Assembly (NCBI RefSeq): GCF_014204525.1
Contig: NZ_JACHLP010000001.1
Location: forward strand, 682,001 to 746,000
Source: Roseateles oligotrophus
GTDB taxonomy: Bacteria > Pseudomonadota > Gammaproteobacteria > Burkholderiales > Burkholderiaceae_C
Reading direction: 5' to 3'
DNA length: 64,000 bases
Shown: one piece after another, positions 10,198 through 19,237 of the stretch
How positions within the stretch are numbered: position 1 is the stretch's first letter
Layout: every line of letters starts with the position of its first letter
Notes under the pieces: model-generated
Databases searched by the model: none
What the model was told of the DNA's origin: nothing
Seen by the model: the letters and a program-made list of their open reading frames with translations, nothing else
Translations under genes and position numbers: made by a program

Positions 10198-10965
10198 ATG
10201 ACGCGCACCCCCCCCGGCTTTCGTTTGCTCGCAGCCACCGGCACCCATCGAGGTGACCGCAGCTACCAACAAGACCAAGTAGAAGTGATCAATCACCCGC
10301 GCTACGCCGGCTGCCTGCTGGCCGTGGTGGCGGATGGCATGGGCGGCAAGAGCGGCGGGCGCAAGGCGGCCGACCAGGTCTTGCTGACCGCCCGCCAGCT
10401 GTTCGAGCGCTTTGTACCGGGCGAGGAATCGGCCGCGGACCTGCTGCAACAGCTGATCTCAGAAGCCCATCTGATGATCAAGCTGACCGCCCTCTCGGCC
10501 GAGGAAGAACCGCACAGCACGGTGGCCGCCTTCCTGATCGACGCCGACCGGCGCTGCTACTGGATCCACTCGGGTGATTCGCGCATCTACCTCTACCGCG
10601 GCCATCGCATGCTCAAGCGCACCATGGACCACTCCTATGTGCAGCGCCTGGTCGACGACGGCCAGATCAGCGAACAAGAAGCCCTCAGCCACCCGCAGTC
10701 CAATCTGCTGACCGCCTGCCTGGGCACGGTGGCCGAGCCGCAGACCAGCGTCAGCTGCGTCGAAAGCCTGGAGGTCGGTGACAGCTTGATGTGCTGCAGC
10801 GATGGCCTCTGGCACTATTTCAGCCCCAGCGAAATGGGCCTGGCCCTGAGCACCCTGCCCCCGCGCGAAGCGGCCGAGGCCTTGATCAACAAGGCCCGCA
10901 GCCGCGCCCGGGGCAGCGGCGACAACCTGTCGCTCGCCATCGTCCGCCTGCAAGCCCTGTCCTGA
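10198..10965 (+). CDS. PP2C-type protein serine/threonine phosphatase
   Basis: Metal-dependent phosphatase of 255 residues. PP2C metal-binding motifs are present: the D in YQQDQV (D26), D46 in VVADGMGG, GDSRIYLYR, and the late SGDNLSLAIV block. No membrane segment or extra domain is seen, so it is a stand-alone cytosolic phosphatase. No partner kinase is adjacent. It is convergent with the coiled-coil protein downstream (19-base gap) and divergent from the DUF465 gene across about 140 bases. Confidence 0.88.
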   Translation: MTRTPPGFRLLAATGTHRGDRSYQQDQVEVINHPRYAGCLLAVVADGMGGKSGGRKAADQVLLTARQLFERFVPGEESAADLLQQLISEAHLMIKLTALSAEEEPHSTVAAFLIDADRRCYWIHSGDSRIYLYRGHRMLKRTMDHSYVQRLVDDGQISEQEALSHPQSNLLTACLGTVAEPQTSVSCVESLEVGDSLMCCSDGLWHYFSPSEMGLALSTLPPREAAEALINKARSRARGSGDNLSLAIVRLQALS

Positions 10966-10984
10966 GCAAACCGGACTCAGAGGC

Positions 10985-11692
10985 TCAAGGTTTGGCGGAC
11001 CCCGCGCTGGCGGCTCGGGCCGCAGCAGCCAGCTCGGCAGCCGTCGGCTTGGGCAAGGCCAAGGGAGGAGGCTGCGCACCCCGCTCTTGCTCACGCTGGG
11101 CCTTGCGCGCCTCGGCCTGGGTCTGGCGGCTCTTGATCTGCAGCTCGCGCTCGTGCGTCTGTTGACGGCGCTGCTGGGCAGCGCGCGCGGCGCGCGCCTC
11201 GTCCGCCGCTTTTTGCAGCTCGCGCTCACGCCAATCGGCAGCGGGCTGGCGGGCCGAGCGCAGCTCGCGTGGGACCTGGCTGGCCGGCACGGCGGGCGCG
11301 AGCAAGGCCTCGGTACGGCGGCGCGCCTCCTCACTGGCGAATTCGCTTTGGCGGCGCTGCACATCCTCGCGCTGCGCCTGGGCGCGGGCACGGCGCTCGG
11401 CGGTGTTGAGCGCGTCTTCGCGCGCCTGCAGAGGGCGCAGATCGGCCTGCTTGCGGGCCCGCGCCTCATCCAGGCAGGAGGTGACGAAGAAGCGCGATTC
11501 ACAGACCTGGCTGTCGCGGACGAAGCGGGCCTCGATTTCCTGGCGGGCGCGGCCGAGCTGGGCGCGCTCGGTCTCCGTTTCACCGGCCTGTGCCAAGGGT
11601 GCGAGCAGACCGACCAAGGCAGCCAGCAAGCAAGAGCCAAGCCCTGGGCGAAAGTCCTGGCCCTCGCGTCGGGGCAGAGCATTGAAAGGCAT
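10985..11692 (-). CDS. Secreted coiled-coil protein with a C-x7-C motif, function unknown
   Basis: About 235 residues. An N-terminal signal peptide (LGSCLLAALVGLLAPLAQAG) is followed by an Arg/Glu/Ala-rich helical body likely to be coiled-coil and a Pro/Ala-rich tail. The one distinctive motif, CESRFFVTSCLDEARAR, has two cysteines eight residues apart that could form a disulfide in the periplasm; I recall similar unnamed proteins in Burkholderiales. The ATG at 11692 was preferred over a TTG at 11710 that overlaps the zapE stop, because AAAGGA sits at good spacing before the ATG. It lies just downstream of zapE, probably in the same operon. Confidence 0.72.
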   Translation of the reverse strand: MPFNALPRREGQDFRPGLGSCLLAALVGLLAPLAQAGETETERAQLGRARQEIEARFVRDSQVCESRFFVTSCLDEARARKQADLRPLQAREDALNTAERRARAQAQREDVQRRQSEFASEEARRRTEALLAPAVPASQVPRELRSARQPAADWRERELQKAADEARAARAAQQRRQQTHERELQIKSRQTQAEARKAQREQERGAQPPPLALPKPTAAELAAAARAASAGSAKP

Positions 11693-11706
11693 GCGCTCGT
11701 CCTTTC

Positions 11707-12807
11707 TCAAGTCAGCGAGGTATCCACATCGCGGCGATCCAGCGCCAGATACTCCGAAGACTGCATCTCCTGCAAACGGGACACCGTGCGCGGAAACTCA
11801 TGCGCCAGCGGGCCGTCGGTGTACAGGCTCTCGGCCGGCACGGCGGCCGACATGATCAGCTTGACCCGCCTATCGTAGAGCACGTCCACCAGCCAGGTGA
11901 AACGGCGCGCCTCGCTGCTGAGCCGCGGCGGCATCTCGGGCACATCGGACAGGATCAGGGTGTGGAACTGACTGGCCAGTTCCAGGTAATCGTTCTGCGA
12001 GCGCGGCCCGCCGCACAAGGCATTGAAGTCGAACCAGACCACACCGCCGGCGCGGCGCCGGGCGTGAATCTCGCGGTGCTCGATATGCAGCAGCGGGCTT
12101 TCCTCGCGCGCCTCGGCCAGGGCCTCGAAGGCCGCCGTCAGGGCCCGATCGGCCGCCTCGCCCAGGGGCTGGTGGTAGAGCTCCACATGGTCCAGGGTGC
12201 GACGGCGGTAGTCGAAGCCATTGTCCACATTGATGACCTCCAACTTCTGCTTGAGCAACTCGATGGCGGGCAGGATGCGGTCGCGGTGCAAGCCGTTGGG
12301 ATAGAGCTCGTCCGGCTGGAAGTTGGAGGTGGTGACGATGGAGACGCGGTGGCGAAACATGGCGTCCAGCAGGCGGTGCAGAATCATCGCGTCGGTGACG
12401 TCGGCCACATGGAACTCGTCGAAGCAGATCAGGCGGAAGCGCTTGGCGATGCGCTTGCCCAGTTCCTCCAGCGGGTCGGCAATGCCCTTGAGCTCCTGCA
12501 GCTCGCGGTGCACCTCGCGCATGAACTCGTGGAAGTGCAGACGGGTCTTGCGCGTCAGCGGCACGGCCTGGAAGAAGCAGTCCATCAAAAAGCTCTTGCC
12601 CCGCCCCACCCCGCCGAACATATAGACGCCGCGCGGCAGCGGCGGATGGCGCAGCAGCTTGGTGACGGCATTGCTGCGGCGCGCCTTGTAGTCGGCCCAT
12701 TCGTCCTGGCAGCGCTGCAGCGCCGCCACGGCGCGCAGCTGGGCCGGGTCGGCGCTGTAGCCGCGCTCCTGCAGGGTTTGACGGTAAAGCTCAGTAACGC
12801 TTGTCAT
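11707..12807 (-). CDS. zapE: Cell division AFG1-like ATPase ZapE
   Basis: AFG1-family P-loop ATPase that associates with the Z-ring. The 366-residue product carries Walker A GGVGRGKS (65-72), Walker B LICFDEF (126-132, D130/E131) and the sensor region SIVTTSNFQPDELYPNGLHRDR expected in the family. It lies directly downstream of the lpdA terminator and upstream of the secreted coiled-coil protein. Confidence 0.93.
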   Translation of the reverse strand: MTSVTELYRQTLQERGYSADPAQLRAVAALQRCQDEWADYKARRSNAVTKLLRHPPLPRGVYMFGGVGRGKSFLMDCFFQAVPLTRKTRLHFHEFMREVHRELQELKGIADPLEELGKRIAKRFRLICFDEFHVADVTDAMILHRLLDAMFRHRVSIVTTSNFQPDELYPNGLHRDRILPAIELLKQKLEVINVDNGFDYRRRTLDHVELYHQPLGEAADRALTAAFEALAEAREESPLLHIEHREIHARRRAGGVVWFDFNALCGGPRSQNDYLELASQFHTLILSDVPEMPPRLSSEARRFTWLVDVLYDRRVKLIMSAAVPAESLYTDGPLAHEFPRTVSRLQEMQSSEYLALDRRDVDTSLT

Positions 12808-12824
12808 GCACGGATCCCAAAGCG

Positions 12825-12850
12825 AAAGGGGCGACCCCGGCCGCCCCTTT
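12825..12850 (-). terminator. Terminator after lpdA
   Basis: Stem AAAGGGGCG/CGCCCCTTT (12825-12833 with 12842-12850), followed on the minus strand by TTTCGCTTT. It separates the suc-lpd operon from zapE. Confidence 0.75.
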
Positions 12851-12871
12851 TGATCAATAGCTGTCCCTAGC

Positions 12872-14293
12872 TCAGAAGTTCAGCGTACGCTTGTCCACGG
12901 CCAAGGCCGCTTCCTTGGTGGACTCGGACAGCGAGGGGTGGGCATGGCAGATGCGCGCGATGTCCTCGCTAGAGGCCTTGAAAGCCATGGCGACGACGGC
13001 TTCGGAGATCAGCTCCGAGGCCATGGGGCCGATGATGTGGACGCCCAGGATCTGGTCGGTCTTGGCATCGGCCAGGAACTTGACGAAACCGCTGGTGTCA
13101 CCCAGGGCGCGGGCACGGCCGTTGGCCAGGAAGGGGAACTGGCCCGCCTTGTAGGCCACGCCTTCGGCCTTGAGTTGCTGCTCGGTCTTGCCGACCTGGG
13201 CGATCTCGGGGCTGGTGTAGATGACCGAGGGGATGATGTCGAAGTCCACATGGCCATGCTGGCCGGCGATGCGCTCGGCCACGGCCACGCCCTCTTCCTC
13301 GGCCTTGTGGGCCAGCATGGGGCCGCGCACCACATCGCCGACCGCCCAGATATTGGGCAGATTGGTCTTGCAGTCATGGTCCACCACGATGGCGCCGCGC
13401 TCGTCCAGCTTCAGGCCCACGGCCTCGGGGTTCAGGCCGATGGTGTTGGGCACGCGGCCGATGGAGATGATGAGCTTGTCCACGGCCAGGCTTTGCTCGG
13501 CGCCCTTGGCGTCGGTATAGGCCACGCTGACGCCATTGGCATCGGACTTGACCGCGCCGATCTTGACGCCCAGCTCGATCTTCAGGCCTTGCTTCTTGAA
13601 GATCTTGGCGGCTTCCTTGGCGACCGATTCGTCGACGGCAGGCAGGAAGGCCGGCATGGCTTCCAGCACCGTGACCTCGGCACCCAGACGGCGCCACACC
13701 GAGCCCAGCTCCAGGCCGATGACGCCGGAGCCGATCACGCCCAGCTTGCTAGGCACGCCGCCGACGCGCAAGGCGCCGTCGTTGGAGAGGATGTTCTGCT
13801 CGTCGAAAGGCGTGCCAGGCAGGGCACGGGCGTTGGAGCCGGTGGCCAGGATCACATGCTTGGCGCTGATGGTTTCTTCGCCGGCCTTGATCTCATAAAC
13901 GCCATCCTTGGCGGCGACAAAGCTGCCGCGGCCGTGGAAGAACGTGACCTTGTTCTTCTTGAACAGGTAGAGGATGCCGTCGTTGTTCTGCTTCACGACC
14001 TGGTCCTTGCGGGCCAGCATCTTGGCCACGTCCATCGCCACCTCGCCGGTGGTGATGCCGTGCTCGGCAAAGTGCAGCTTGGCGTGCTCGAAATGCTCGC
14101 TGGACTGAAGCAGCGCCTTGGAGGGGATGCAGCCGACATTGGTGCAGGTGCCGCCGGGGGCCGGGCCGCCCTTGTCGTTCTTCCACTCGTCGATACAGGC
14201 CGCGTTAAAGCCCAGCTGGGCCGCGCGGATGGCGGCGATATAACCGCCGGGGCCGCCGCCGATCACGACGACGTCAAATTGTTTTGTGCTCAT
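12872..14293 (-). CDS. lpdA: Dihydrolipoyl dehydrogenase (E3)
   Basis: FAD-dependent E3 that reoxidises dihydrolipoamide of the 2-oxoglutarate dehydrogenase complex. It has the Rossmann motif GGGPGGY, the redox-active pair C50/C55 in [13 protein letters not shown], the NAD-binding [10 protein letters not shown] block and the C-terminal HAHPSLSE His-Glu dyad. Length 473. The ATG at 14293, after AGGAG with six-base spacing, is preferred to the TTG three bases earlier. It is the last gene of the sucA-sucB-SMR-lpdA operon. Confidence 0.96.
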   Translation of the reverse strand: MSTKQFDVVVIGGGPGGYIAAIRAAQLGFNAACIDEWKNDKGGPAPGGTCTNVGCIPSKALLQSSEHFEHAKLHFAEHGITTGEVAMDVAKMLARKDQVVKQNNDGILYLFKKNKVTFFHGRGSFVAAKDGVYEIKAGEETISAKHVILATGSNARALPGTPFDEQNILSNDGALRVGGVPSKLGVIGSGVIGLELGSVWRRLGAEVTVLEAMPAFLPAVDESVAKEAAKIFKKQGLKIELGVKIGAVKSDANGVSVAYTDAKGAEQSLAVDKLIISIGRVPNTIGLNPEAVGLKLDERGAIVVDHDCKTNLPNIWAVGDVVRGPMLAHKAEEEGVAVAERIAGQHGHVDFDIIPSVIYTSPEIAQVGKTEQQLKAEGVAYKAGQFPFLANGRARALGDTSGFVKFLADAKTDQILGVHIIGPMASELISEAVVAMAFKASSEDIARICHAHPSLSESTKEAALAVDKRTLNF

Positions 14294-14315
14294 CAAATGC
14301 TCCTGCGCCCACGTC

Positions 14316-14645
14316 TCAGTGGGCGAGCTTGAGGGTGACGACTCCGCCGACGATCATGGCCACGCCCAGGAATCTCCACAGCGTGGCTGCATCGCCAAAG
14401 AACATCACCCCGATCAAAAAAGTGCCGGCGCCGCCTATGCCCGTCCAGACGGCGTAAGCCGTGCCGATAGGGATTTCGCGCTGCGCCATCCACAACAGCC
14501 AACCGCTCAAACCCATGGAGGCGACGGCAGCAACGATGCCGCTGACGCGGTACTCGGCCTGTTGCGAGATCTTGAAGCCCAGGGGCCAACCGATCTCGCA
14601 GACCCCTGCCAGCAGCAGATAGATCCAGGCCGTGGTTTGAGACAT
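14316..14645 (-). CDS. Small multidrug resistance exporter, Gdx/SugE-like
   Basis: A 109-residue, four-helix SMR protein. The conserved membrane glutamate is present in helix 1 ([12 protein letters not shown]), as is the [18 protein letters not shown] block that resembles E. coli SugE/Gdx, a guanidinium/proton antiporter. It is expected to act as an antiparallel dimer in the inner membrane. It sits inside the suc operon, 16 bases after sucB and 22 before lpdA, so it should be expressed with the TCA enzymes. No partner SMR gene and no room for a guanidine riboswitch are seen. A quaternary-ammonium (Qac) role is the alternative. Confidence 0.85.
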   Translation of the reverse strand: MSQTTAWIYLLLAGVCEIGWPLGFKISQQAEYRVSGIVAAVASMGLSGWLLWMAQREIPIGTAYAVWTGIGGAGTFLIGVMFFGDAATLWRFLGVAMIVGGVVTLKLAH

Positions 14646-14661
14646 TGCGCCGACGCGGGGA

Positions 14662-15906
14662 TTAGATGTCGAACAGCAGGCGGGCCGGGTCTTCCAGCGC
14701 TTCCTTCATCGTCACCAGGCCCAGCACGGCTTCGCGGCCGTCGATGATGCGATGGTCGTAGGACATGGCCAGATAGTTGATCGGACGCACGACGACCTGG
14801 CCGTTCTCGACCACGGCACGGTCCTTGGTCGCATGCACGCCCAGGATGGCCGACTGCGGCGGGTTGATGATGGGGGTGGACAGCATGGAGCCGAAGGTGC
14901 CGCCGTTGGAGATGGAGAAGGTGCCGCCGCTCAGATCGTCCAGCGAGATCTTGCCTTCCTTGGCCTTCTGGCCGAATTCGGCGATCTTCTTCTCGATGTC
15001 GGCAAAGCTCAGCTGGTCGGCATTGCGGATGATGGGCACGACCAGGCCGCGCGGCGAACCGACGGCGATGCCGATGTCGAAGTAGCCGTGGTAGACGATG
15101 TCATTGCCATCGACCGAGGCGTTCAGCACCGGGAACTTCTTCAGCGCGGCCACGGCGGCCTTGACGAAGAAGCTCATAAAGCCCAGCTTGACGCCGTGCT
15201 CCTTCTCGAACTTCTCCTGGAACTTCTTGCGCATCTCCATCACGGGCGCCATATTCACCTCGTTGAAGGTGGTCAGGATGGCGTTGGTGGACTGCGATTG
15301 CAGCAGGCGCTCGGCCACGCGGGCGCGCAGACGGGTCATGGGCACGCGCTGCTCGGGGCGGTCGCCCAGGTTGGCGGCCACGGGTGCGGCGACGGCGGGC
15401 AGGGGCTTGGCGACAGCGGGCGCTGCGGCCACGGCAACCGGAGCGGCCACGGCGGGCTTGGCGCTGGCGGCCAGGGCATCGCCCTTGGTGACGCGGCCGT
15501 CCTTGCCGCTGCCGGCCACGTCGGTGGCGGCCAGGCCCTTCTCGGCCAGCAGCTTGGCGGCGGCGGGCATGGCGATATCGCCCTTGCTGCCACCGGTAGC
15601 GGCCGCAGGAGCCGGCACATCGGCGACCACGGCCTTGACTTCGAGCGGGCTGACTTGCGCCGTGCCTTCGGAATCAATACGGGCGATGACTTCCTCGCTG
15701 GCCACGCTCTCGCCGTCGTTCTTGACGATTTGCGCCATCACGCCGGCGCTGGGCGCGGGCACTTCCAGCACGACCTTGTCGGTCTCGATTTCGATCAGGA
15801 TTTCGTCCATCGCCACGACTTCGCCGGGCTTCTTCTTCCAGGTCAGCAGCGTGCCTTCGGACACGGACTCGGACAGCTGGGGGACTTTGACTTCAATGAT
15901 TGCCAT
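14662..15906 (-). CDS. sucB: 2-oxoglutarate dehydrogenase E2, dihydrolipoyl succinyltransferase
   Basis: Transfers succinyl groups to CoA. The domains in order are a lipoyl domain (K44 in [11 protein letters not shown]), a hinge, an E3/E1-binding domain (about 120-160, [10 protein letters not shown]), a second Ala/Pro-rich hinge and the catalytic domain with H385 in the HRIIDG motif. 414 residues, normal length. The start is [10 protein letters not shown] at 15906; the longer frame would add an unlikely leader. Second gene of the operon. Confidence 0.97.
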   Translation of the reverse strand: MAIIEVKVPQLSESVSEGTLLTWKKKPGEVVAMDEILIEIETDKVVLEVPAPSAGVMAQIVKNDGESVASEEVIARIDSEGTAQVSPLEVKAVVADVPAPAAATGGSKGDIAMPAAAKLLAEKGLAATDVAGSGKDGRVTKGDALAASAKPAVAAPVAVAAAPAVAKPLPAVAAPVAANLGDRPEQRVPMTRLRARVAERLLQSQSTNAILTTFNEVNMAPVMEMRKKFQEKFEKEHGVKLGFMSFFVKAAVAALKKFPVLNASVDGNDIVYHGYFDIGIAVGSPRGLVVPIIRNADQLSFADIEKKIAEFGQKAKEGKISLDDLSGGTFSISNGGTFGSMLSTPIINPPQSAILGVHATKDRAVVENGQVVVRPINYLAMSYDHRIIDGREAVLGLVTMKEALEDPARLLFDI

Positions 15907-15936
15907 GATGTGAATTCTTTCGGTTCTGAACGCAAA

Positions 15937-15968
15937 CAAGCCCGCGGCACTTCGGCGGCACGGGCTTG
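15937..15968 (-). other. Hairpin between sucA and sucB
   Basis: An eight-base stem CAAGCCCG/CGGGCTTG (15937-15944 with 15961-15968) followed on the minus strand by TTTGCGTT. It looks like a weak terminator or RNA-stability element that could lower sucB-lpdA expression relative to sucA. Confidence 0.5.
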
Positions 15969-15978
15969 GGGCGGTGGA

Positions 15979-18837
15979 TTACTTGGTCAGGATGAAGCCC
16001 TTGAGCTTGCCGAAGGCCTGCTCCAGCAGCGACTTCTGCTGATCCTGGTGCAGATGGGCATAACCGCAGGCGGGCGAGGCCGAGGCCGGACGGCCGGCAT
16101 AGCCCAGCTTCTGGCCTTCGGCCATGTTCTCGTGCACATAGTGCTGCACAAAGAACCAGGCACCCTGGTTTTGCGGCTCGTCCTGGCACCAGACGATTTC
16201 GCTGGCATTGGGGTACTTCTTGAGCTCGGCCGCAAAAGCCTTGTGCGGGAAGGGGTAGAGCTGCTCCACGCGGATGATGGCCACATCGGCCAGCTTGCGC
16301 TCGGCACGCGCCTTGACCAGGTCGTAATACACCTTGCCGGAGCAGGCGATCACGCGCTTGACCTTGGCGCCCTCGATGGCGGCGTCGCGCTCACCGATGA
16401 CGGTCTTGAACTCACCCTTGGTGAACTCGGCCAACGGCGAGGTGGCGTCCTTGTTACGCAGCAGCGACTTGGGCGTCATGATGATCAGCGGCTTGCGGAA
16501 CATGCGCAGCTGCTGGCGACGCAGCAGGTGGAAGATCTGCGAGGCCGAGGTCGGCTGCACCACCTGCATATTGTTGTCGGCGGCCAGTTGCATGAAGCGC
16601 TCCAGGCGGGCCGAGCTGTGCTCGGGGCCCTGGCCTTCGTAGCCGTGCGGCAGCATCAGGGTCAGGCCATTGGCGCGGCCCCACTTCACTTCGCCGGAGG
16701 CGATGAACTGGTCGATCACCACTTGGGCGCCGTTGACGAAGTCGCCGAACTGGGCTTCCCAGATCGTCAGCGTCACCGGGTCGGCCGAGGCGTAGCCGTA
16801 CTCGAAGCCCAGCACGGCCTCTTCGGACAGCAGGGAGTCGATGACGACGAAGGGCGCCTGGCCTTCGGCCACGTTCTGCAGCGGCACATAGATGCCGGTG
16901 TCCCACTTCTCGCGGTTCTGGTCGTGCAGCACGGCATGGCGGTGCACAAAGGTGCCGCGGCCGCAGTCCTCACCCGACAGGCGCACCGGATAGCCCGAGG
17001 CCACCAGGGAGGCGAAAGCCATGTGCTCGCCCATGCCCCAGTCCACATTGATCTCGCCACGGCCCATGGCCGCGCGGTCGGCGATCACCTTCTCGACCAG
17101 GGAGTGGACCTTGAAGGTCTCGGGGATGGTGGTGATCTTCTCGGCCAGACGCTTCCACTCGGTCACCGGCAGCGCGGTGTCGCAGGAGTCGGTCCACTTC
17201 TTGCCCAGATAGGGCGACCAGTCGGTGGCGTACTTGCTCTTGAAATTGGTCAGCACCGGGTCGACGGTGTGGCGACCTTCGTCCATGGCGGCGCGGAAGG
17301 CCTTGAACATATCGTCCGGGCCGCTGGCGCCCAGCACGCCTTGAGCAATCAGCTTGTCGCCGTAGAGCTTGCGGGTGCCGGGATGCTGGGCGATCTTCTT
17401 GTACATCAGGGGCTGGGTCAGAGCGGGGGTGTCCTGCTCGTTATGGCCCAGCTTGCGGTAGCAGATGATGTCGACGACCACGTCCTTCTTGAACTGCTGG
17501 CGGTATTCCAGCGCCAGCTGGGTGCACAGCACCACGGCTTCGGGATCATCGCCATTCACATGCAGCACCGGCGCTTCGATCATCTTGACGACGTCGGTGC
17601 AATACAGGGTGGAGCGGCTGTCGCGCGGGTCGGAGGTGGTGAAACCGATCTGGTTATTGATCACCAGATGCACCGTACCGCCGGTGAAGTAACCGCGGGT
17701 CTGGCCCATGGCCAGGGTTTCCATCACCACGCCCTGGCCGGCAAAGGCCGCGTCGCCGTGCACCAGCACGGGCAGCACTTGCGCACCGGCCTTGTCGCCG
17801 CGGCGGTCCATGCGGGCCTTGACCGAACCTTCCACCACCGGGTTGACGATTTCCAGGTGCGAGGGGTTGAAGGACAGGGTCAGGTGAACCGGGCCGCCGG
17901 GGCTGCTCACATCGCTTGAGAAACCCTGGTGGTACTTGACGTCGCCGGCCGGCAGGTCTTCGGGGGCCTTGTGCTCGAACTCGTCGAACAAGTCCTTGGG
18001 CATCTTGCCCAGGGTGTTGACCAGCACGTTCAGGCGGCCGCGGTGGGCCATGCCGATGACGATTTCCTGCACGCCGGCTTCGCCGCCGCGCTGCACCAGC
18101 TCGTCCATGGCGGCGATGAAGCTCTCACCCCCCTCCAGGGAGAAGCGCTTCTGGCCCACGTACTTGGTGTGCAGATAGCGCTCCAGGCCTTCGGCCGCGG
18201 TCAGGCGGTCAAGGATGTGCTTTTTCTTCTCGGGCGTGAAGCTGGGCTTGGAGCGGATCGTCTCCAGGCGCTCCTGCCACCAACGCTTTTCGTTCTGGTC
18301 GGTGGTGTGCATGTACTCGGCGCCGACGCTGCCGCAGTACGTTTCACGCAAGGCCTGCACGATTTCGCGCAGGGTCATCTGCTCGGCCTTGGTGAAATAG
18401 GTGTTGGTGGCGCTGAACGGAATGTCCATATCGGACTCCGTCAGGTCATAGAAGGAGGTTTCCAGCTCAGGGATGCGCGGGCGCTCGGTGCGCTGCAGCG
18501 GATCCAGATTGGCCCAGCGCGAACCGACATTGCGGTAGGCGGCAATCAGCGATTGCACATGGACTTGCTTGCGGGCGACGGCCAGATCGGCGCCGGAGGC
18601 CTTGTTGCCGAAGGCATTGGCCTTGGCACGCTGGGCGAAGGACTCGATCACCGGCGCATGGGCCACATCGCGCGTATCGCTGCCGTCCGTTGCCGGCACA
18701 TGCTGCAATGCGTCGAAATACGCACGCCAGTTGTCGGGCACGGAGCCCGGATTGTCGAGGTAGGCCTCGTACATCTCTTCGACATAAGGGGCATTGCCCC
18801 CGAACAGGTAGGAGTTAGACCTGTATTGCTGCATCAT
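15979..18837 (-). CDS. sucA: 2-oxoglutarate dehydrogenase E1 component
   Basis: Thiamine-diphosphate enzyme that decarboxylates 2-oxoglutarate, the rate-controlling step of the complex. 952 residues, near normal. Recognisable segments are the N-terminal NSYLFGGNAPYVEEMYEAYL, the central MAHRGRLNVLVNTLGK, the pyrophosphate-binding GDAAFAGQGVV and the C-terminal PHGYEGQGPEHSSARLERF. The start is the first of two adjacent ATGs (18837), preceded by AAAGGTGAG. The upstream leader can pair with that ribosome-binding site (separate entry). Confidence 0.97.
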   Translation of the reverse strand: MMQQYRSNSYLFGGNAPYVEEMYEAYLDNPGSVPDNWRAYFDALQHVPATDGSDTRDVAHAPVIESFAQRAKANAFGNKASGADLAVARKQVHVQSLIAAYRNVGSRWANLDPLQRTERPRIPELETSFYDLTESDMDIPFSATNTYFTKAEQMTLREIVQALRETYCGSVGAEYMHTTDQNEKRWWQERLETIRSKPSFTPEKKKHILDRLTAAEGLERYLHTKYVGQKRFSLEGGESFIAAMDELVQRGGEAGVQEIVIGMAHRGRLNVLVNTLGKMPKDLFDEFEHKAPEDLPAGDVKYHQGFSSDVSSPGGPVHLTLSFNPSHLEIVNPVVEGSVKARMDRRGDKAGAQVLPVLVHGDAAFAGQGVVMETLAMGQTRGYFTGGTVHLVINNQIGFTTSDPRDSRSTLYCTDVVKMIEAPVLHVNGDDPEAVVLCTQLALEYRQQFKKDVVVDIICYRKLGHNEQDTPALTQPLMYKKIAQHPGTRKLYGDKLIAQGVLGASGPDDMFKAFRAAMDEGRHTVDPVLTNFKSKYATDWSPYLGKKWTDSCDTALPVTEWKRLAEKITTIPETFKVHSLVEKVIADRAAMGRGEINVDWGMGEHMAFASLVASGYPVRLSGEDCGRGTFVHRHAVLHDQNREKWDTGIYVPLQNVAEGQAPFVVIDSLLSEEAVLGFEYGYASADPVTLTIWEAQFGDFVNGAQVVIDQFIASGEVKWGRANGLTLMLPHGYEGQGPEHSSARLERFMQLAADNNMQVVQPTSASQIFHLLRRQQLRMFRKPLIIMTPKSLLRNKDATSPLAEFTKGEFKTVIGERDAAIEGAKVKRVIACSGKVYYDLVKARAERKLADVAIIRVEQLYPFPHKAFAAELKKYPNASEIVWCQDEPQNQGAWFFVQHYVHENMAEGQKLGYAGRPASASPACGYAHLHQDQQKSLLEQAFGKLKGFILTK

Positions 18838-19237
18838 CTTCGCTCACCTTTAACCCCGGCTTCCAGGGCATTGGCTGGTTGATAAACCTTCCGCGACACG
18901 GCTCGACCGGTTGGCGGATTGCGACCCGCCTTCGCTGTTGCCAGAAAAGGGGACGGGAAGGACCTGAGTCTAAAAAAAACAGGGGGCACTGTAGCACTTT
19001 TGTCTTAATGGGCCACCCGAAGGCGTCGGGCGGACTGTCGCAGTATCGGAACTACAAGGCATTTCTGAAGCGGCTGCAAGGCGGGCCGGGTCGCTAGCAC
19101 AAGCAGCCTTCCGGGTGAAGTGCTGCATTTGCGCCAGCTCATTCTGCCGCCGAATTGAAGCACCCGGTGCGCACAGGGTAAGCAGCGGGGCTTGACCTAA
19201 ACTGACAGCCTGCAAGCAAAAAAGTCCAGGAATCAAG
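18838..19237. other. 400-base divergent intergenic region
   Basis: Lies between sucA (minus) and the 2OG-Fe oxygenase (plus). It holds the sucA leader described separately. On the plus side there is a TTGACC-like hexamer near 19193, but no matching -10 before the oxygenase. A minus-strand open frame at 18970-19236 has no recognisable content and is not called as a gene. Confidence 0.6.
18841..18968 (-). ncRNA. Candidate structured sucA 5' leader (sucA RNA-like)
   Basis: On the minus-strand transcript, CTCA-ggt-CCTT (18958-18968) is complementary to the sucA ribosome-binding site AAGG-TGAG (18843-18850): eight pairs with a three-base bulge. Between them are local hairpins GGCGG/CCGCC and GGTT/AACC. 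A Burkholderiales sucA RNA motif whose structure involves the Shine-Dalgarno is known from comparative genomics; this leader fits its position and logic, but I cannot run the covariance model. Confidence 0.4.

Noticed and set aside
14646-14661. Guanidine riboswitch before the SMR gene
   Set aside because: Only 16 bases separate it from sucB, too few for any known guanidine riboswitch.
14752-17919. 1055-residue plus-strand open frame across sucB and sucA
   Set aside because: It is an antisense shadow of two clear genes, produced by high GC; the peptide is His/Gly/Leu-rich and featureless.
18970-19236. 88-residue minus-strand frame upstream of sucA
   Set aside because: It covers the sucA leader and divergent promoter region, lacks a ribosome-binding site and has no recognisable sequence.
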